A stretch of 64,000 bases of DNA from Sinotaia quadrata. Lineage: Eukaryota; Mollusca; Gastropoda; Architaenioglossa; Viviparidae. Each line of letters begins with the position of its first letter. Position 1 is the stretch's first letter. Below are positions 12,001 through 22,950 of the stretch, in pieces. A program made the position numbers and the translations under genes. Under the pieces are notes generated by a model. That model ran no database searches, was not told where the DNA came from, and was given only the letters and a program-made list of their open reading frames with translations. The stretch is taken from assembly GCA_028829895.1 (NCBI GenBank), contig CM054182.1, positions 9,661,001 to 9,725,000 on the forward strand, given 5' to 3'.

Positions 12001-12419
12001 AGCGCACACGTTCTTGCGTTTCGTTCATTATTTTAGGTGTGCGTGTGTGTGCGCGAGTATGTATGCAAATGTGAATGGGTGTGTGGGCGTCCCAAATTAT
12101 CGGTGTAATGTATACGTCTGCAAACACATGCGCACGCAAAACGTAATTTGTATGAGTGTGCCTGTGTCTTTAACATAGGTGTATCCCGACACGCCCACCT
12201 CGTATCGATAATCGGATCTGTAAGTTACACACTGTCGGGCAGATTAGACGCGATAAAGGTGTCTGTTCCCCTACACTGAATGACTGTCGACAGGTTGGTT
12301 GACGGGGTCAGTGCGTGCTTAGCGATCGATATAGAGACACCATTTTTCTCTTGCATCATTCATAGCTAACAACTTATCAGATGTCACGTGATGTGACAAC
12401 CTTTTAAAATGATAGTATC
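12001..12419. other. intergenic stretch, no gene seen
   Basis: Mixed unique sequence with locally higher GC and CpG at 12180-12340. No promoter or coding element could be supported. Confidence 0.5.
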
Positions 12420-12513
12420 CTCTATCTCAGTGGTCCCCAACCCCCGGGCCGCGGACCGGTACCGGTCCGTGGATCAAATGGTACCGGGCCGCCCAATTTT
12501 ATTTACTGTGGTG

Positions 12514-12515
<2 letters not shown>
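12420..12515. mobile_element. hAT-type transposon end (solo terminal fragment)
   Basis: The segment from 12428 begins CAGTGGTCCCCAACC and continues with a GC-rich stem. CAGTGGT-C-CAA is the standard terminal inverted repeat start of many animal hAT-superfamily DNA transposons (established knowledge); the continuation resembles a widely distributed non-autonomous family. An 18-bp perfect palindrome, cggaccggtaccggtccg, lies at 12452-12469. The preceding 8 bases (ctctatct) would be the target duplication, but no matching far end is seen: the element runs into (CT)n(TA)n at 12518. Truncated or replaced copy. Confidence 0.75.

Positions 12516-12517
<2 letters not shown>

Positions 12518-12564
<47 letters not shown>
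12518..12564. repeat. compound (CT)n(TA)n microsatellite
   Basis: About 26 bp of CT followed by about 20 bp of TA. It sits directly between the hAT-type end and the decayed open frame at 12.7 kb. Confidence 0.95.
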
Positions 12565-12726
12565 CGGGTTTGTGCGACTTTCCATGGACAAGACAGCCTG
12601 AGCTTTCATTCTCCCAGCTGGTGCACGATCATCTGTCTTTGCTTTTAAAGAATTCGAGCGCTGCTTCCCAACCACACCAACACACTTCGCTTCGGACCAC
12701 CGAAGATCCCATCCGGGAGGAGAGTC

Positions 12727-13295
12727 ATGTCAAAGCGCCACACCGGACAAGCCAGCACCAAGCCTCAGCCCTTTTCAGGGCTGGCAAAAACGCCACTACT
12801 CCACCAAGTGACATTTTACGCAATTCTATGTCACAGAAGATGCGGACGGCCCTTTCTGTTTCACAAACGAGCACATAGCCCAGCTAAGACAGATACGGCA
12901 AAAAGAGGCTTGAAGAGGTGCAAACATTAAGAAGTATACAAGGAGAAGACTGGGCAAAATACTGCTGTGAAATCAGCATACCAAACGAAAAGTTACCCTT
13001 CACCTTCACACTAGAAACTAAAAACGTTGAACTAAAAAATGCGTTCACTAATTTGCTGTTGACCCTCTTCCACACAAAAACGGAAGATGAACTTACCACT
13101 AGACAACAATCCATCTTAACCGCAATTGGTCACCACAAGATTTTAAACAAGCACCTGACAAGACAACCGGAAAAAACTACATCAACAGACTGCGAAACAC
13201 AGACAGACATCATCTGGAAAATAACGCAAACAACAAAAACACGCTCTTCACAAACGGAAAGGGAGACAACGCGAAAACCCAAAGTACGGCTCTGA
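12727..13295 (+). pseudogene. frameshifted open frame with QTD motif, unrecognised (mobile-element-like)
   Basis: Three plus-strand frames link end to end: 12727-12810, starting at an ATG with MSKRHTGQ; 12812-12910, with FYVTEDADGPFCF and HIAQLRQIRQKEA; and 12912-13295, a 125-codon open frame with EDWAKYCCEISIP, HTKTEDELTTRQQ and CETQTDIIWK at 13191-13220. Two single-base frame changes separate them, so the gene is broken. The third segment ends in a Thr/Arg/Gln-rich tail with a further SSQTER. The same QT[D/N]-I-x-W-K motif and its upstream basic segment recur at 32.19 kb, so this is a repeated, probably mobile, sequence. An ORF1- or gag-like accessory protein is one guess; no catalytic domain, zinc knuckle or reverse transcriptase is visible. 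The upstream hAT-type end may be unrelated. Confidence 0.5.
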
Positions 13296-13446
13296 CTGTC
13301 ACAAGTTGTCCAGATGAGAAGAAAACTCGTTAATAAATTGAACAACAAGGCTTAACTTTGGTAATTAGACTTGAGATTGTTTCAATCAAACAACATAATA
13401 CAAGAGTTTCTGAGTGAAAGAGAACGAGAACAGATTACAGTAACTT

Positions 13447-13550
13447 AGGAATAACACTGGCACACCAAACGAGCAGATCTGTATACTGTAGGAATAACAC
13501 GGGCACACCAAACGAACAGATCTGTATACTGTAGGAATAATACTGACGGA
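13447..13550. repeat. 43-bp repeat, ~2.4 copies
   Basis: aggaataacac starts near 13447, 13490 and 13533, each followed in full copies by ggcacaccaaacga and cagatctgtatactgt. Confidence 0.9.
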
Positions 13551-13844
13551 TTTGTCTTCAGCCTGGCGCTCTTGATTATCCGACCTTAATCAATGTGGGC
13601 TGGTGCAATCTTGCTCCTTCAGCCGTCTGTACAAATCTGCCTACTTTTGTACTCGTTGCTGTTGCTGTACACACGAATACTTCACACATAGATGTACAGT
13701 TCTATGAAACCTTAATTTTGCTTGCTACTCTTTGCCTAGTAACTTCTGCCTGTTTCGATGGCTTTGAAAGTTACTTTCTGCATTTGATTAAAATAATCAC
13801 GTTTTATCGATATTCCCTCTATTGCTGTGTTGACTCACCATTTG

Positions 13845-14085
13845 TTACAGTACTTGTGATGACTGTTACTATGTGTTATAGTACTTATGTTGACTGTTAC
13901 TATGTATTACAGTACTTGTGTTCACTGTCACTGTGTGTTACAGTACTTATGTTGACTGTTACTATGTATTACAGTACTTGAGTTGACTGTCACTTTGTGT
14001 TACAGTACTTATGTTGACTTTTACTATGTATTACAGTACTTATGTTGACTGTCACTGCATGTTACAGTAATTGTGAGTTGTTACT
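13845..14085. repeat. 31-bp minisatellite with 62-bp higher-order dimer
   Basis: gtact recurs every 31 bp (13850, 13881, 13912, 13943, 13974 and on). Alternate units carry tgttgactgttactatgtat and gttcactgtcactgtgtgt types, so the present repeating block is a 62-bp dimer. About 7-8 monomers in total. Confidence 0.9.
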
Positions 14086-15420
14086 TTTGTTGTGGAATCT
14101 GGATCAATTATATCGTTGTAAACCACATTCACTCTTTGTGTGTCTATATCTCCTGTATCTGTATATGTTGCTTCTCTTTCCTTTCCTGTTTACAATTTGT
14201 TAGTGAAGTAATTTCTATCGTTTGTTATCGTAATCTGAAGTAATAATCTAAGGATTACGTCGTGTTCTCTGTTCGTCTATTCATAATTGTCATACATCTA
14301 TTCATTAACATCAATTCTCAGCTATAACTGAGGGGGGGGGGGGGGAGAGCGTGAGCCAACTTGGCGGCGTACTAGTATATCGGCGTAACAGTTGCAGATA
14401 TACATATTATAACCAGAGACCCATGCTCTGCATCGGCACTCGTAGATGTCTTGTATCACAACTAATTACTAATATTTGATATAATTCATTATTACAAGGT
14501 CACCCCAGAGTACAGCTGCGACATTCCCTTAGTTTTTTATCATTACGCCCTCTCTATTTATTTTTCTATTATTTTTCTGTCTGCGTTGCGTGATCTTGTC
14601 TTCTTGATGATTTGTTTCTCAGATTTCTTGCTTCCAATTTTCCAGGAATGTGAGAGGAGGGTTTCAAGAACTGATCCTTTTTTTTTTCTTTTTTTTTTTT
14701 GCAAACCATTGGTGGTGAATTCCGTTTACTCTTGCTTTAACCTTTAGCCCGCTTGGCTTAAGCCAGCACATGGTCGATGCTACAGTTTGAGTTAGATGAG
14801 GGACAAAAGTACAACAACAAACAGTTGGTACTGCGTGGTCAGTTATGTGGACTAAACAATTAGTAAAAAATACAATCCCTACACCCGTCCCGTCACCCAC
14901 ATACACATATACACACACGTTCTGCACACACAGAGTTATATGCTCGCTGGAAGCTGGGAACACCTAATATGACGTTGTTTAGTACTTTCCTAGTATTATT
15001 AAATTTGGCCAAAAACATTTCAGCGTGACACATTTAAGATTTTTGACAGTGACACTACTGAGCAAAATCTTAGAACAAAGAACAAAAAAAAAAAAGTTAC
15101 ATAATGTAAATATGATCGCGTGGCGTTTGCTGAAAGCCAAGGACAAGATGCCTTTCATGAGTCGATAAGCTACTTCATTACAATAGATGATCAAATCGTT
15201 TAAAAATAAAATCCAATATATATGAGCTCAAACCGATACTTTTCCGTTGCTTTTCTTTCAGCAACTTAAAGTCACAGACAACTTTACTTCACAGACAGCG
15301 TGATACAGAGAGGTCAACATCCTTGGTGCACAGACCTGCATACAATCGTTATTTCTTCCAGTACATAGGACACAAGTTAACAACTTATGATTGCCAGCAT
15401 GAAGGGGACAGGTTTATGAC
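14086..15420. other. intergenic stretch with homopolymers
   Basis: A G-run of about 13 bp (14333-14345) and poly-T tracts near 14678-14700 are the only notable features. Minus-strand frames at 14664-14963 and 14979-15194 are unrecognised and partly low-complexity. Confidence 0.55.
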
Positions 15421-15600
15421 GCATGACTTCCAGTACACAGCCTACAGATTAACGACACATGACTTCCAGTACACAGCCTACAGATTAACGACACATGACT
15501 TCCAGTACACAGCCTACAGATTAACGACACATGACTTCCAGTATACAGGTTAACGACACATGACTTCCAGTATACAGGTTAACGACACATGACTTCCATC
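15418..15600. repeat. 36-bp minisatellite with 29-bp deletion variant
   Basis: catgacttccagtacacagc repeats at 36-bp steps three times; the next two units have lost part of the ctacagatt portion and step by 29 bp. Two unit lengths in one array show a deletion that was then itself amplified. Confidence 0.93.
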
Positions 15601-16480
15601 CAGTACATAGAACACAGATTAACGACAAAAACACGACGTTAATACACACATCTGCTCTTCCTATGGCCATCGAAGAAACATCACTTGTTCTGCGTGCAGA
15701 ATTACCCTTACAGCATCAAATGTCACTAAGCTAATATAGACTTATGAATCGGTGTAAATTTCTTCAGCCAAAAGAATGTTAGAGTAATACTGTACCGACC
15801 TTCAGACTACCTCAGTGTCTATGGCTCAAGATATCCTATGTCCGCCCCCATTGCATTTTGCTCCGATATTAACTGCATTTGAGAGTGTCCTCCCCTTCTT
15901 AGGAAATTTGAGAGGAAATTCCTTTAGGGCTTTTGAGATTTGGTTTAAATTAGGTTTGTGAGTGGATTAGACAGAGTGCAATAGTAGCTTTTCTTCACTT
16001 TTCTCAAATAACCGATGGGCGCCTGCTTCTGGAAAAGATACATTTAGCCTCCTCTCGTGAACTGTCCAGGAGAAAGGATTAACTGAAGTAGCGATTTTTA
16101 AAATGTATTATTTCCTTCTAGTTTCCGGCTTCTCATGTTTTAGTTTCTTCACACTTGACTGCGTTTTGACAGTGTTACGATTCAGAATTCAATCACACGT
16201 ATCGATTTTCGCGCAAATTTATACTTAACTTGTGCTACATTACCCTTGACCCGGTCACCTGTAATAATTCCTAGAGGTCAATAATCTCCGCTACCGGAAA
16301 ATTGTTTATTTTTATGCTAACTCTGAGTTAGTAACCGCATGTAACAGTTGTTAGCATTCAGCATGACATGATTTGCGCGTGTAGTATTGTTACTTCCAGG
16401 TGTGTGTGTAGCATTGGTTCACTTCTACGTATGCGTATAGCACTGTTACTTCGAGTTCTGTAGCATTTTGAATAATTTTA
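15601..16480. other. intergenic stretch, no gene seen
   Basis: Unique AT-rich sequence without convincing frames or motifs. Confidence 0.55.
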
Positions 16481-16615
16481 TCGTACGCGTGTAGCATTGT
16501 GTCAATTCCGTTTATGCGTGCAACACTGCGTCAATTCCGTTTATGCGTGCAGCACTGCGTCAATTCCGTTTATGCGTGCAGCACTGCGTCAGTGAATGGT
16601 TCTGCGCGTAGAACT
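16480..16615. repeat. 29-bp minisatellite, 3-4 copies
   Basis: gcgtcaattccgtttatgcg recurs at 29-bp spacing between about 16498 and 16580, with worn gtgtagcattgttact copies upstream from 16380. Confidence 0.88.
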
Positions 16616-16620
16616 GCATC

Positions 16621-17440
16621 ATTTCAATTAACATTAAAATGTTCGTTATGAAAGTCGCTACCAGTCATTATGAAACCTCCAGTTATGCGCCTGGGGTGAG
16701 AGGGAGTGTCCAGCCAGAGTGTCAGGCGCAAAGCCCCGAAGTAGCTGGTTGTGGGTGGGGGGCAGGAGACGGGGTTACTATTTGGGGGTCTGGTGCTCCC
16801 ACCCTTCTCTCTGAAGAAAGGGGGTGGTGGTTAGTCGATGCCACGTAGGACTTGCATAGATGTTATTACAAATCCATACACACTATACCTAGATGGTTAT
16901 TTGGCTCGAATTTTATTCTGCATGTAGGTTACGTATTGCCGATATGTTTGCGTGTGTGATTGCGAATGGGTAAGGGTGAAGTGTAGACAGCACAGACGAC
17001 ACAGCGTGTAACAACGACCACAACCCCTCTTTCAAAACCATAGAAGGAAAAATCTCAATATCAAAATATAAATTCAGATTTATTGCTCTATGGGTTTCCT
17101 CTCACACGTTGGTTAGTCAGCCATCCACAATTCAAACCCCCTGTGGTAGGGAAAATAAAAGAATGATGAATGATGAAATAAAATAAAAGAAAATATAAAA
17201 CTAAAAATTCTTCATGCAGTACTACTTCTACTAAATAGCCTAATTTAGACTAAAATAATAGTCATTATTCAAAAGTTCTGGAGCTACTGCCCCTATATGA
17301 AATTCAATAGTTTAAAAGAAAACAATATCATTCGACTTCCAAGTCCTTTTTAACATAGTCACATCAATATTTTCAAACTAATTTTAAAATAACTCTTCAC
17401 TGATTAAACTTAGATTAAGTTTAAAATGTATCTTCCATTT
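16621..17440. other. intergenic stretch with G-rich segment
   Basis: 16753-16788 on the plus strand has four G-runs of 3-6 bases. The rest is AT-rich, with a purine-rich ATGAATGATGAAAT patch near 17160. No gene. Confidence 0.5.
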
Positions 17441-17905
17441 GAGCATGCAACATTAATTTATGTCAATTCCTTGTTAGCATGCAAAATCATTAGGACACGT
17501 CCATATGATCATAAAGAATAGGCATTAGGTCACATCCATTAATATGCAACATAATCATTAGGTCACTTCCATTGACTAGGAGCACCTCTATTAACTAACA
17601 ACATAATCTTTAGGTTACTTCCAAATAAGCATTCAACTTTAAGTTACTTCCATTCCTTTTATGCGTGTGGTTTTATATCACTTCCATCTTTGTGTTTCTT
17701 CCATTTTTATACGTTTAGGATTACGTCAGTTCCATTTATCAGTGCAGCATTAGATCACTTTAATTTTGAGTATTGTATGGAAATACTGAGATCACTTTAA
17801 TTCTGAGTATTGTATGGAAATACTGAGATCACTTTAATTCTGAGTATTTTATGGAAATACTGAGTTTTAATTCTGAGCATTGTATGGAAATATTGTACCT
17901 GCACA
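17441..17905. repeat. worn array grading into 37-bp minisatellite
   Basis: From 17450 to 17750 variants of aggtcacttccatt recur irregularly. From 17754 a sharp 37-bp unit, atcactttaattctgagtat plus tgtatggaaatactgag, steps at 17754, 17791 and 17828. Confidence 0.85.
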
Positions 17906-18284
17906 ATACAACATTTCTATTTATTCTTACATCATTTATTATCATTTCGTTTTACGCAAAACCAGGGTATGTCCTTTCTATTGAAGCATACATCATCTCG
18001 TCACTTTCCCCTTACGCATGCATTACGTCACTTCTATTTATTCATACATCATTACATCAGACTCATATCAATCTTTGTCATATCCATTATGTATGCTGCA
18101 CTGAAGTCATTTAAATTTATACATACATTTACGATCGACGTACGGGTGCAGCATACACTACTTCCATTCATGCTGTCATTGTGACGTCACTTACATTTAT
18201 ATGCTTTGCCATTACTTCACTTACATTCTTATACATCCGCGCTGATACTTAACTTAGGTCTTTATTATGTTAAATCCCTTTACA

Positions 18285-18585
18285 ACAGTACGGCACATAC
18301 AACTGTGCTTGCAGCAATACGGCACATACATCTGTGCTTGTTGCAATACGGCACAAGCATCTGTGCTTGCAGCAATACGGCACATACATCTGCGCTTACA
18401 GCAATACGGCACATACATCTGTGCTTGCAGCAATACGGCACATACATCTGCGCTTACAGCAATACGGCACATACATCTGTGCTTGCAGCAATACGGCACA
18501 TACATCCTGTGTTTGCAGCAATAAGGCACATACATCTGTGCTTGCAGCACTACGGCAGAAACATATGCCCTTGCAGCAACACTTC
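18285..18585. repeat. 29-bp minisatellite, ~10 copies
   Basis: caatacggcacatacatc starts at 18315, 18344, 18373 and onward at 29 bp, with unit differences such as tgtgcttg, tgcgctta and tcctgtgtt. Because 29 is not a multiple of three, open frames of 85-139 codons on both strands cycle through the three phases; they are artefacts of the array. Confidence 0.95.
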
Positions 18586-19076
18586 CAGTAGTGTATGTGA
18601 GTGCCTGTTTATAACATTTCGATAATTTGTAGAACGTTTTATGACCCGGATATCAAAAGTCTAAAAATCAATGTGGCTTCACTTGAGTAAGAGAGTTTTT
18701 ACAACCTAATCACATTCGTGTTAACTCAGGCAGATTAATTAAATTTTCTGCATAGCAAGCACTTTAACATGCACAGGGCTTGGGTCAACCCCTTCCAAAT
18801 TTTGATTCACACATCTTGTATTTCAAAGGTGGTCCGGGAGGGGGGGGGGAGGTCACATCTTTCGACTGACAATTACTTCAGTTACTGGAAATAAAATCAA
18901 AGTAAATCACAATCAATATAAAAAGTTTTCTTACTGGTAAAGTTCACTACAAATATAAAGATTATTATTTAACTGTAGTTTATATTTCCTCACAAGATCT
19001 TAGTCTGGCATTACAGTCTTTAAAGAAAGAAGGTCAAATATATGTGTGTACAGAGATAGTTAGATGGACTGACAAA

Positions 19077-19080
<4 letters not shown>
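18586..19080. other. intergenic stretch, no gene seen
   Basis: Contains a G-run near 18838-18850. Nothing else is notable. Confidence 0.5.
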
Positions 19081-19200
<120 letters not shown>

Positions 19201-19361
19201 TAACAGGTTATTTTATATTATTACATGAGGGTCCATTTTCATTATGAGAAAGTTATCTTTATACCTATCATAATCTGCATCTCTCAGCTTGCAGGTGACA
19301 GAATGGAAAAATATCCTTGTACTCTACCCAGGGCAATCCTTACTAATTTGGTGAACACTAC

Positions 19362-19740
19362 AGAAACAACTCTGACCTGGCATAGGTAAAAAAAATCCCC
19401 ACAGAGTAATGAACACCCCCCTCCCTAAATGGCTATACCACCCGTTTTGTCAGTTATTAGGCCCCAGCTTACTCTAACCTTTTAACCCAGTTATAATATA
19501 ACACAAGTCAAGGGTGTTGATTGATAAATAAAGAAATATTATTTATCAAGCAAACATTTAACTACACACTACACAACAATTCAAATTTGATCAAATACAA
19601 ATAATGATATAAACAGTAAAGACACACACAAAATTCACAAAAATAATATGCACTTGTAGACAATTAATTATAGTATCATGCCTGAAAAGGCTTTTTATTA
19701 TTTTTATTAACCATTATGTCAGTATTCTTGGAATCCACAA
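19362..19740 (-). mobile_element. dispersed repeat R1, copy 1
   Basis: When 29.69-30.05 kb is reverse-complemented it lines up with this stretch in order: tgacctgg, acaccc, cttttaaccc, agggtgttga, ataaataaa, atttatca, actacacactacaca and gatcaaatacaaataatga. Divergence is moderate, with indels. Strand is arbitrary. No terminal repeat or coding frame was identified, so class is unknown; a non-autonomous element is likely. Confidence 0.65.
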
Positions 19741-19854
19741 CACTAACTGTTAACAAAGTTAGTTCAAGCCATTATGTTCAAATGACATGAACAAAATACA
19801 TCACAAGATGAGAAAAGTCAAGTAATTTCCTGAAAAGGACCAACATGATCTGTA

Positions 19855-20038
19855 TTGAGTTCTGCCCCCTTCCTCACTGTTGTAGGTGAGTCAGGACTTC
19901 ATACACTGGCCTTCAGGCTCACATCAACATGCACTGGCTGGCTTCATGAATTTGCAAAACAATGTGCTGTGTCCAATTTGCAGGCAGAAACAGGTGCCAA
20001 GGTAGATGAAATTTTGTCTAAGGAATGCCAAAGAAAGC

Positions 20039-20046
<8 letters not shown>
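19855..20046 (+). other. small unrecognised open frame before (GATA)n
   Basis: A 63-codon plus-strand frame containing TGWLHEFAKQCAVS and AETGAKVDEILSKECQ. GC and codon texture are more gene-like than the flanks, and tccaatttgcag at about 19973-19984 resembles a splice acceptor. The frame ends in the adjacent (GATA)n. It could be an exon fragment, transposon debris or chance; nothing identifies it. Confidence 0.2.
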
Positions 20047-20081
<35 letters not shown>

Positions 20082-20082
20082 C
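20041..20082. repeat. (GATA)n microsatellite, short
   Basis: About 40 bp of uninterrupted GATA. Confidence 0.97.
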
Positions 20083-20267
20083 TAAGTAGCAAAGGGAGTT
20101 TGCCAATGGCTGTAGAAACAGAATGATAATTCTTCTGAACAATTTCAGATGGGCAGGCATTGACTCTCTTTCCTCAATTATTTTTTTTTTCAGAATATAT
20201 TTACAATTACTTAATGCAATCATTTAGTATGAATTTGGGAACTTGTACTTTCACAAATTACATCTGT

Positions 20268-20440
20268 TTCCAAATACAGTTAAATGGTATTAACAAATTA
20301 AAGTTGCATTTATATTTTCCAAATACAGTTAAATGGTATTAACAAATTAAAGTTGCATTTATATTTTCCAAATACAGTTATGCAGTATCAACAAGACAAA
20401 GTTACATTTTTATATTGTTTTCAGATACAATTATGCCTTA
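20268..20440. repeat. 49-bp minisatellite, 3-4 copies
   Basis: ccaaatacagttaaatggta starts at 20270, 20319 and 20368, with a weaker copy near 20420. Each unit contains aaattaaagttgcattt. Confidence 0.93.
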
Positions 20441-21299
20441 TCAACAAAGTAAAGTGACAGACCAAACAATGAAAATAGGAAATTCCCTAAGCCATAACCA
20501 ACATTGTATAAATCAAGGTTATGGCTCTGAATCATAACATTATTCTACAGAGATCCAGATTCATTTGATAAGAATCACTACAAATCTCTGACTAGCATGT
20601 CAATTACAAATAAATCAACTAGTATAAATTGCATAATATTTCTACTGAACAAAATAAAACTGATATTTTTAGAATTAAACAGCACACAAGGTACAACATG
20701 AAAATTGAAATACATTGTCACTCAGCTGAGAGAAGGACATATTTTTCATTCTGTTTAGCTGCAAATAAACAAGAAAATTACAGTTTTAGACTTATAACTA
20801 AGGTTTTACTCACTGTGAGACCTTTTTCATGTAACTCCCCAATGGAGACAGACACAAAGGAGTGCAAAACATGTCTTACTGCATGTGGGTTTCCCTGGTC
20901 AGAGATTGTGAAAAAGATAATTTCCTACAAGTATGTTCTAAATAAGCCCAGTGCATAAAACGAGGAGCAAAATCACCAAAACCTCACGTCGAAAGATAAT
21001 TAACCTACGCTTGGAAAAGAAATAAAATAACTGCTGTATTTTGCAATTTATATGCAGAATAATGTAGGGGTTTTTTTGGTTGTTTTGACACAAACTTTGT
21101 AAAACAAGGGGGAAAAATAATGAGTGAAAATAAATAAAACCATACCAGCAAACATGATAGTAATTTACATAAGCGTGTTTTCTTTGCAAACTATATACAA
21201 GAGATTTTATCACTTTCAGACCCAAAAATTCGCTATGCTAAACTCATATTTCCATAATCTGCTTAATTTCGCTAAAACGCTCCAGATTATATAAATTAA
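20441..21299. other. AT-rich stretch with unassigned 109-codon frame
   Basis: A plus-strand frame at 20629-20958 (ATG-less start codon context uncertain) contains METDTKECKTCLTACGFPW, which looks protein-like, but has no recognised domain, no splice partner and no upstream promoter signal. I do not call a gene. The rest is featureless. Confidence 0.25.
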
Positions 21300-21830
21300 T
21301 TCTCCATCCAAGCAGTGCTAGGGTCTTCGGCATGCTTGGGATTTGCTCAAGCTACGTGGATCGAAGCAATCAGTTCGCACGCAGAAACTAATTATGGAAA
21401 ACGGACAGTGAGTAGGGTGGGTCAAGGGTAAGGGATGTGCAGGGAGTTTTTTAGGAGGGTGGGGTAAGTGGGAAAGGGCCTGACAGGAGGGTTGGGGGGG
21501 GTGTCCCTATCTCTAGTACGTGAACGTGCATCGGTCTCTCGTCTGATTTTTCGTGTTCGGCGAAAACGAGGCAATATCGAAGCAAACAACCCCTCGGAGA
21601 GTTCATTTCCGGTCAAGCGCGCGCTATGCATCCAGTTTCCTGTGTTTGGGAGATGTCGGGAGTGGTGTCTAGAGCCGGCTCTGGGGACATGTTCGGTTAA
21701 CCATTTGCGCATTGAAGAGTTTTTCGCGCACCGACATTGAAGATTTGTTCACACACGCATTGAAGATGATGTTCACACTGGCGTAGGTTCCGCCTCGGAC
21801 GTCCTGCTGCAATCAGTAGCTTGAGTGCTA
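21300..21830. promoter_or_regulatory. CpG-dense patch, possible regulatory element
   Basis: CpG frequency and GC rise sharply against the surroundings, especially 21510-21800 (caagcgcgcgctatgc, tttttcgcgcaccgac). Open frames exist on both strands (90 and 96 codons) but oppose each other, so stop-codon scarcity probably follows from GC content. cattgaagatgatgttcaca-type words repeat near 21705-21775. A conserved enhancer or unmethylated promoter is possible; the sequence alone does not decide. Confidence 0.3.
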
Positions 21831-22433
21831 AGTTTAAGTGACCAAACTTAATTAAAATGTGACTCAGTAAAAGCTTTTCTTTCTCTTTTTCTTCTAATGA
21901 GTGAAAATAATAAACTTGTGGCTTTGTTATGAAAAATGTGTGAAAACACTACTGCAACTTCACCTATTCAAGTTACACAGAAACTATTGTTGCTTATCTC
22001 TAATAACTCTATTTCTGTTCTCTGATTAGAACTATCAGTCATTTGTATTGACACTTTTATAGTATTGTGTGCATATTGTATTGATACATGTATTACCATA
22101 CTTTCCATTGTTGATGTGGCGAGATTATATTATTGTTTACATAGATTGGGTAATTTTAGTAACTAAATTTAACTTTAAACTTTAAATTTAAAGTTTCTTG
22201 TAACTTGAGTATGTGAAGATACTTATGTAAAATCAGACAGATAGATTTCTAGTCAGCTAGTTGTCTTGTGACCATGGTAGAGTTATTTTGCTATTTAAAA
22301 ATGGAATTAGGTTCACCTGAGAAAAGGCAGTTCTTGGTAAAATGTGTACACAAGAGAAATTAGAGAAACAACTTGAACACAAAATGGAATTAGTTTCCAT
22401 AATGAGTATGAATGTAGACCATTTAAAGGAATA
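21831..22433. other. intergenic stretch, no gene seen
   Basis: AT-rich. Short AAACTTTAAA direct repeats near 22170-22195. No gene. Confidence 0.55.
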
Positions 22434-22435
22434 GG

Positions 22436-22466
<31 letters not shown>

Positions 22467-22530
22467 GTCTGTCTATCTATCTATCTATCCATCCATCCAT
22501 CCATCCATCCATCCATCCATCCATTCATCT
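22434..22530. repeat. (TATC)n(CATC)n microsatellite
   Basis: TATC/TGTC repeats convert to a CATC run near 22490, with worn copies to about 22700. This is the reverse complement of the GATA/GGAT type seen elsewhere in the window. Confidence 0.96.
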
Positions 22531-22824
22531 ATCTATGTCTTTCTGCCTGCCTCTATTTAACTAACTGTTTACTGTTCGTCTACCCAACCTTCCATTCATC
22601 TATCTTTACACCCAGCCAACTATCTATTCTATATCTACCTGTGTATTTAACTATCGAACAGTCTGCCTAACCATCCATCCACCCGTCTAATGTATATATT
22701 TATCTACCTACCATCCACCCATTTACCAATCTTAATCACCTATGTGCCCAACTTCAACGCATGTGCGCATTATTTTGTTAATTCTTTGAAGCTGCGACAT
22801 ACTTGCTGATAGGTCGATACAATG

Positions 22825-22950
22825 GAGTTTCATGCACCGAGAACATATCGATGTATTCATAACTCATTTCATGCACCGAGAACGTATCGATATATTCATA
22901 ACTCATTTCTTGCACCGAGAACATATCGATATATTCATAACTCATTTCCC
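22825..22950. repeat. 39-bp minisatellite, 3 copies
   Basis: ttcatgcaccgagaacatat steps at 22828, 22867 and 22906; each unit ends attcataactca and includes an ATCGAT core. Confidence 0.94.

Noticed and set aside
12420..13295. Interpretation of the hAT-type end and the QTD-motif frame as one transposon
   Set aside because: No second hAT end follows the frame, no transposase motif is visible, and the 32-kb copy of the frame has no hAT end nearby.
17060..17160. tRNA-like or SINE box sequence (ggttagtcagc, attcaaacccc)
   Set aside because: The A- and B-box resemblance is weak and no cloverleaf can be drawn.
18206..18625. 139-codon plus and 98-codon minus frames at 18.2-18.6 kb
   Set aside because: The 29-bp array is open in several frames on both strands, so translation is a by-product of the repeat.
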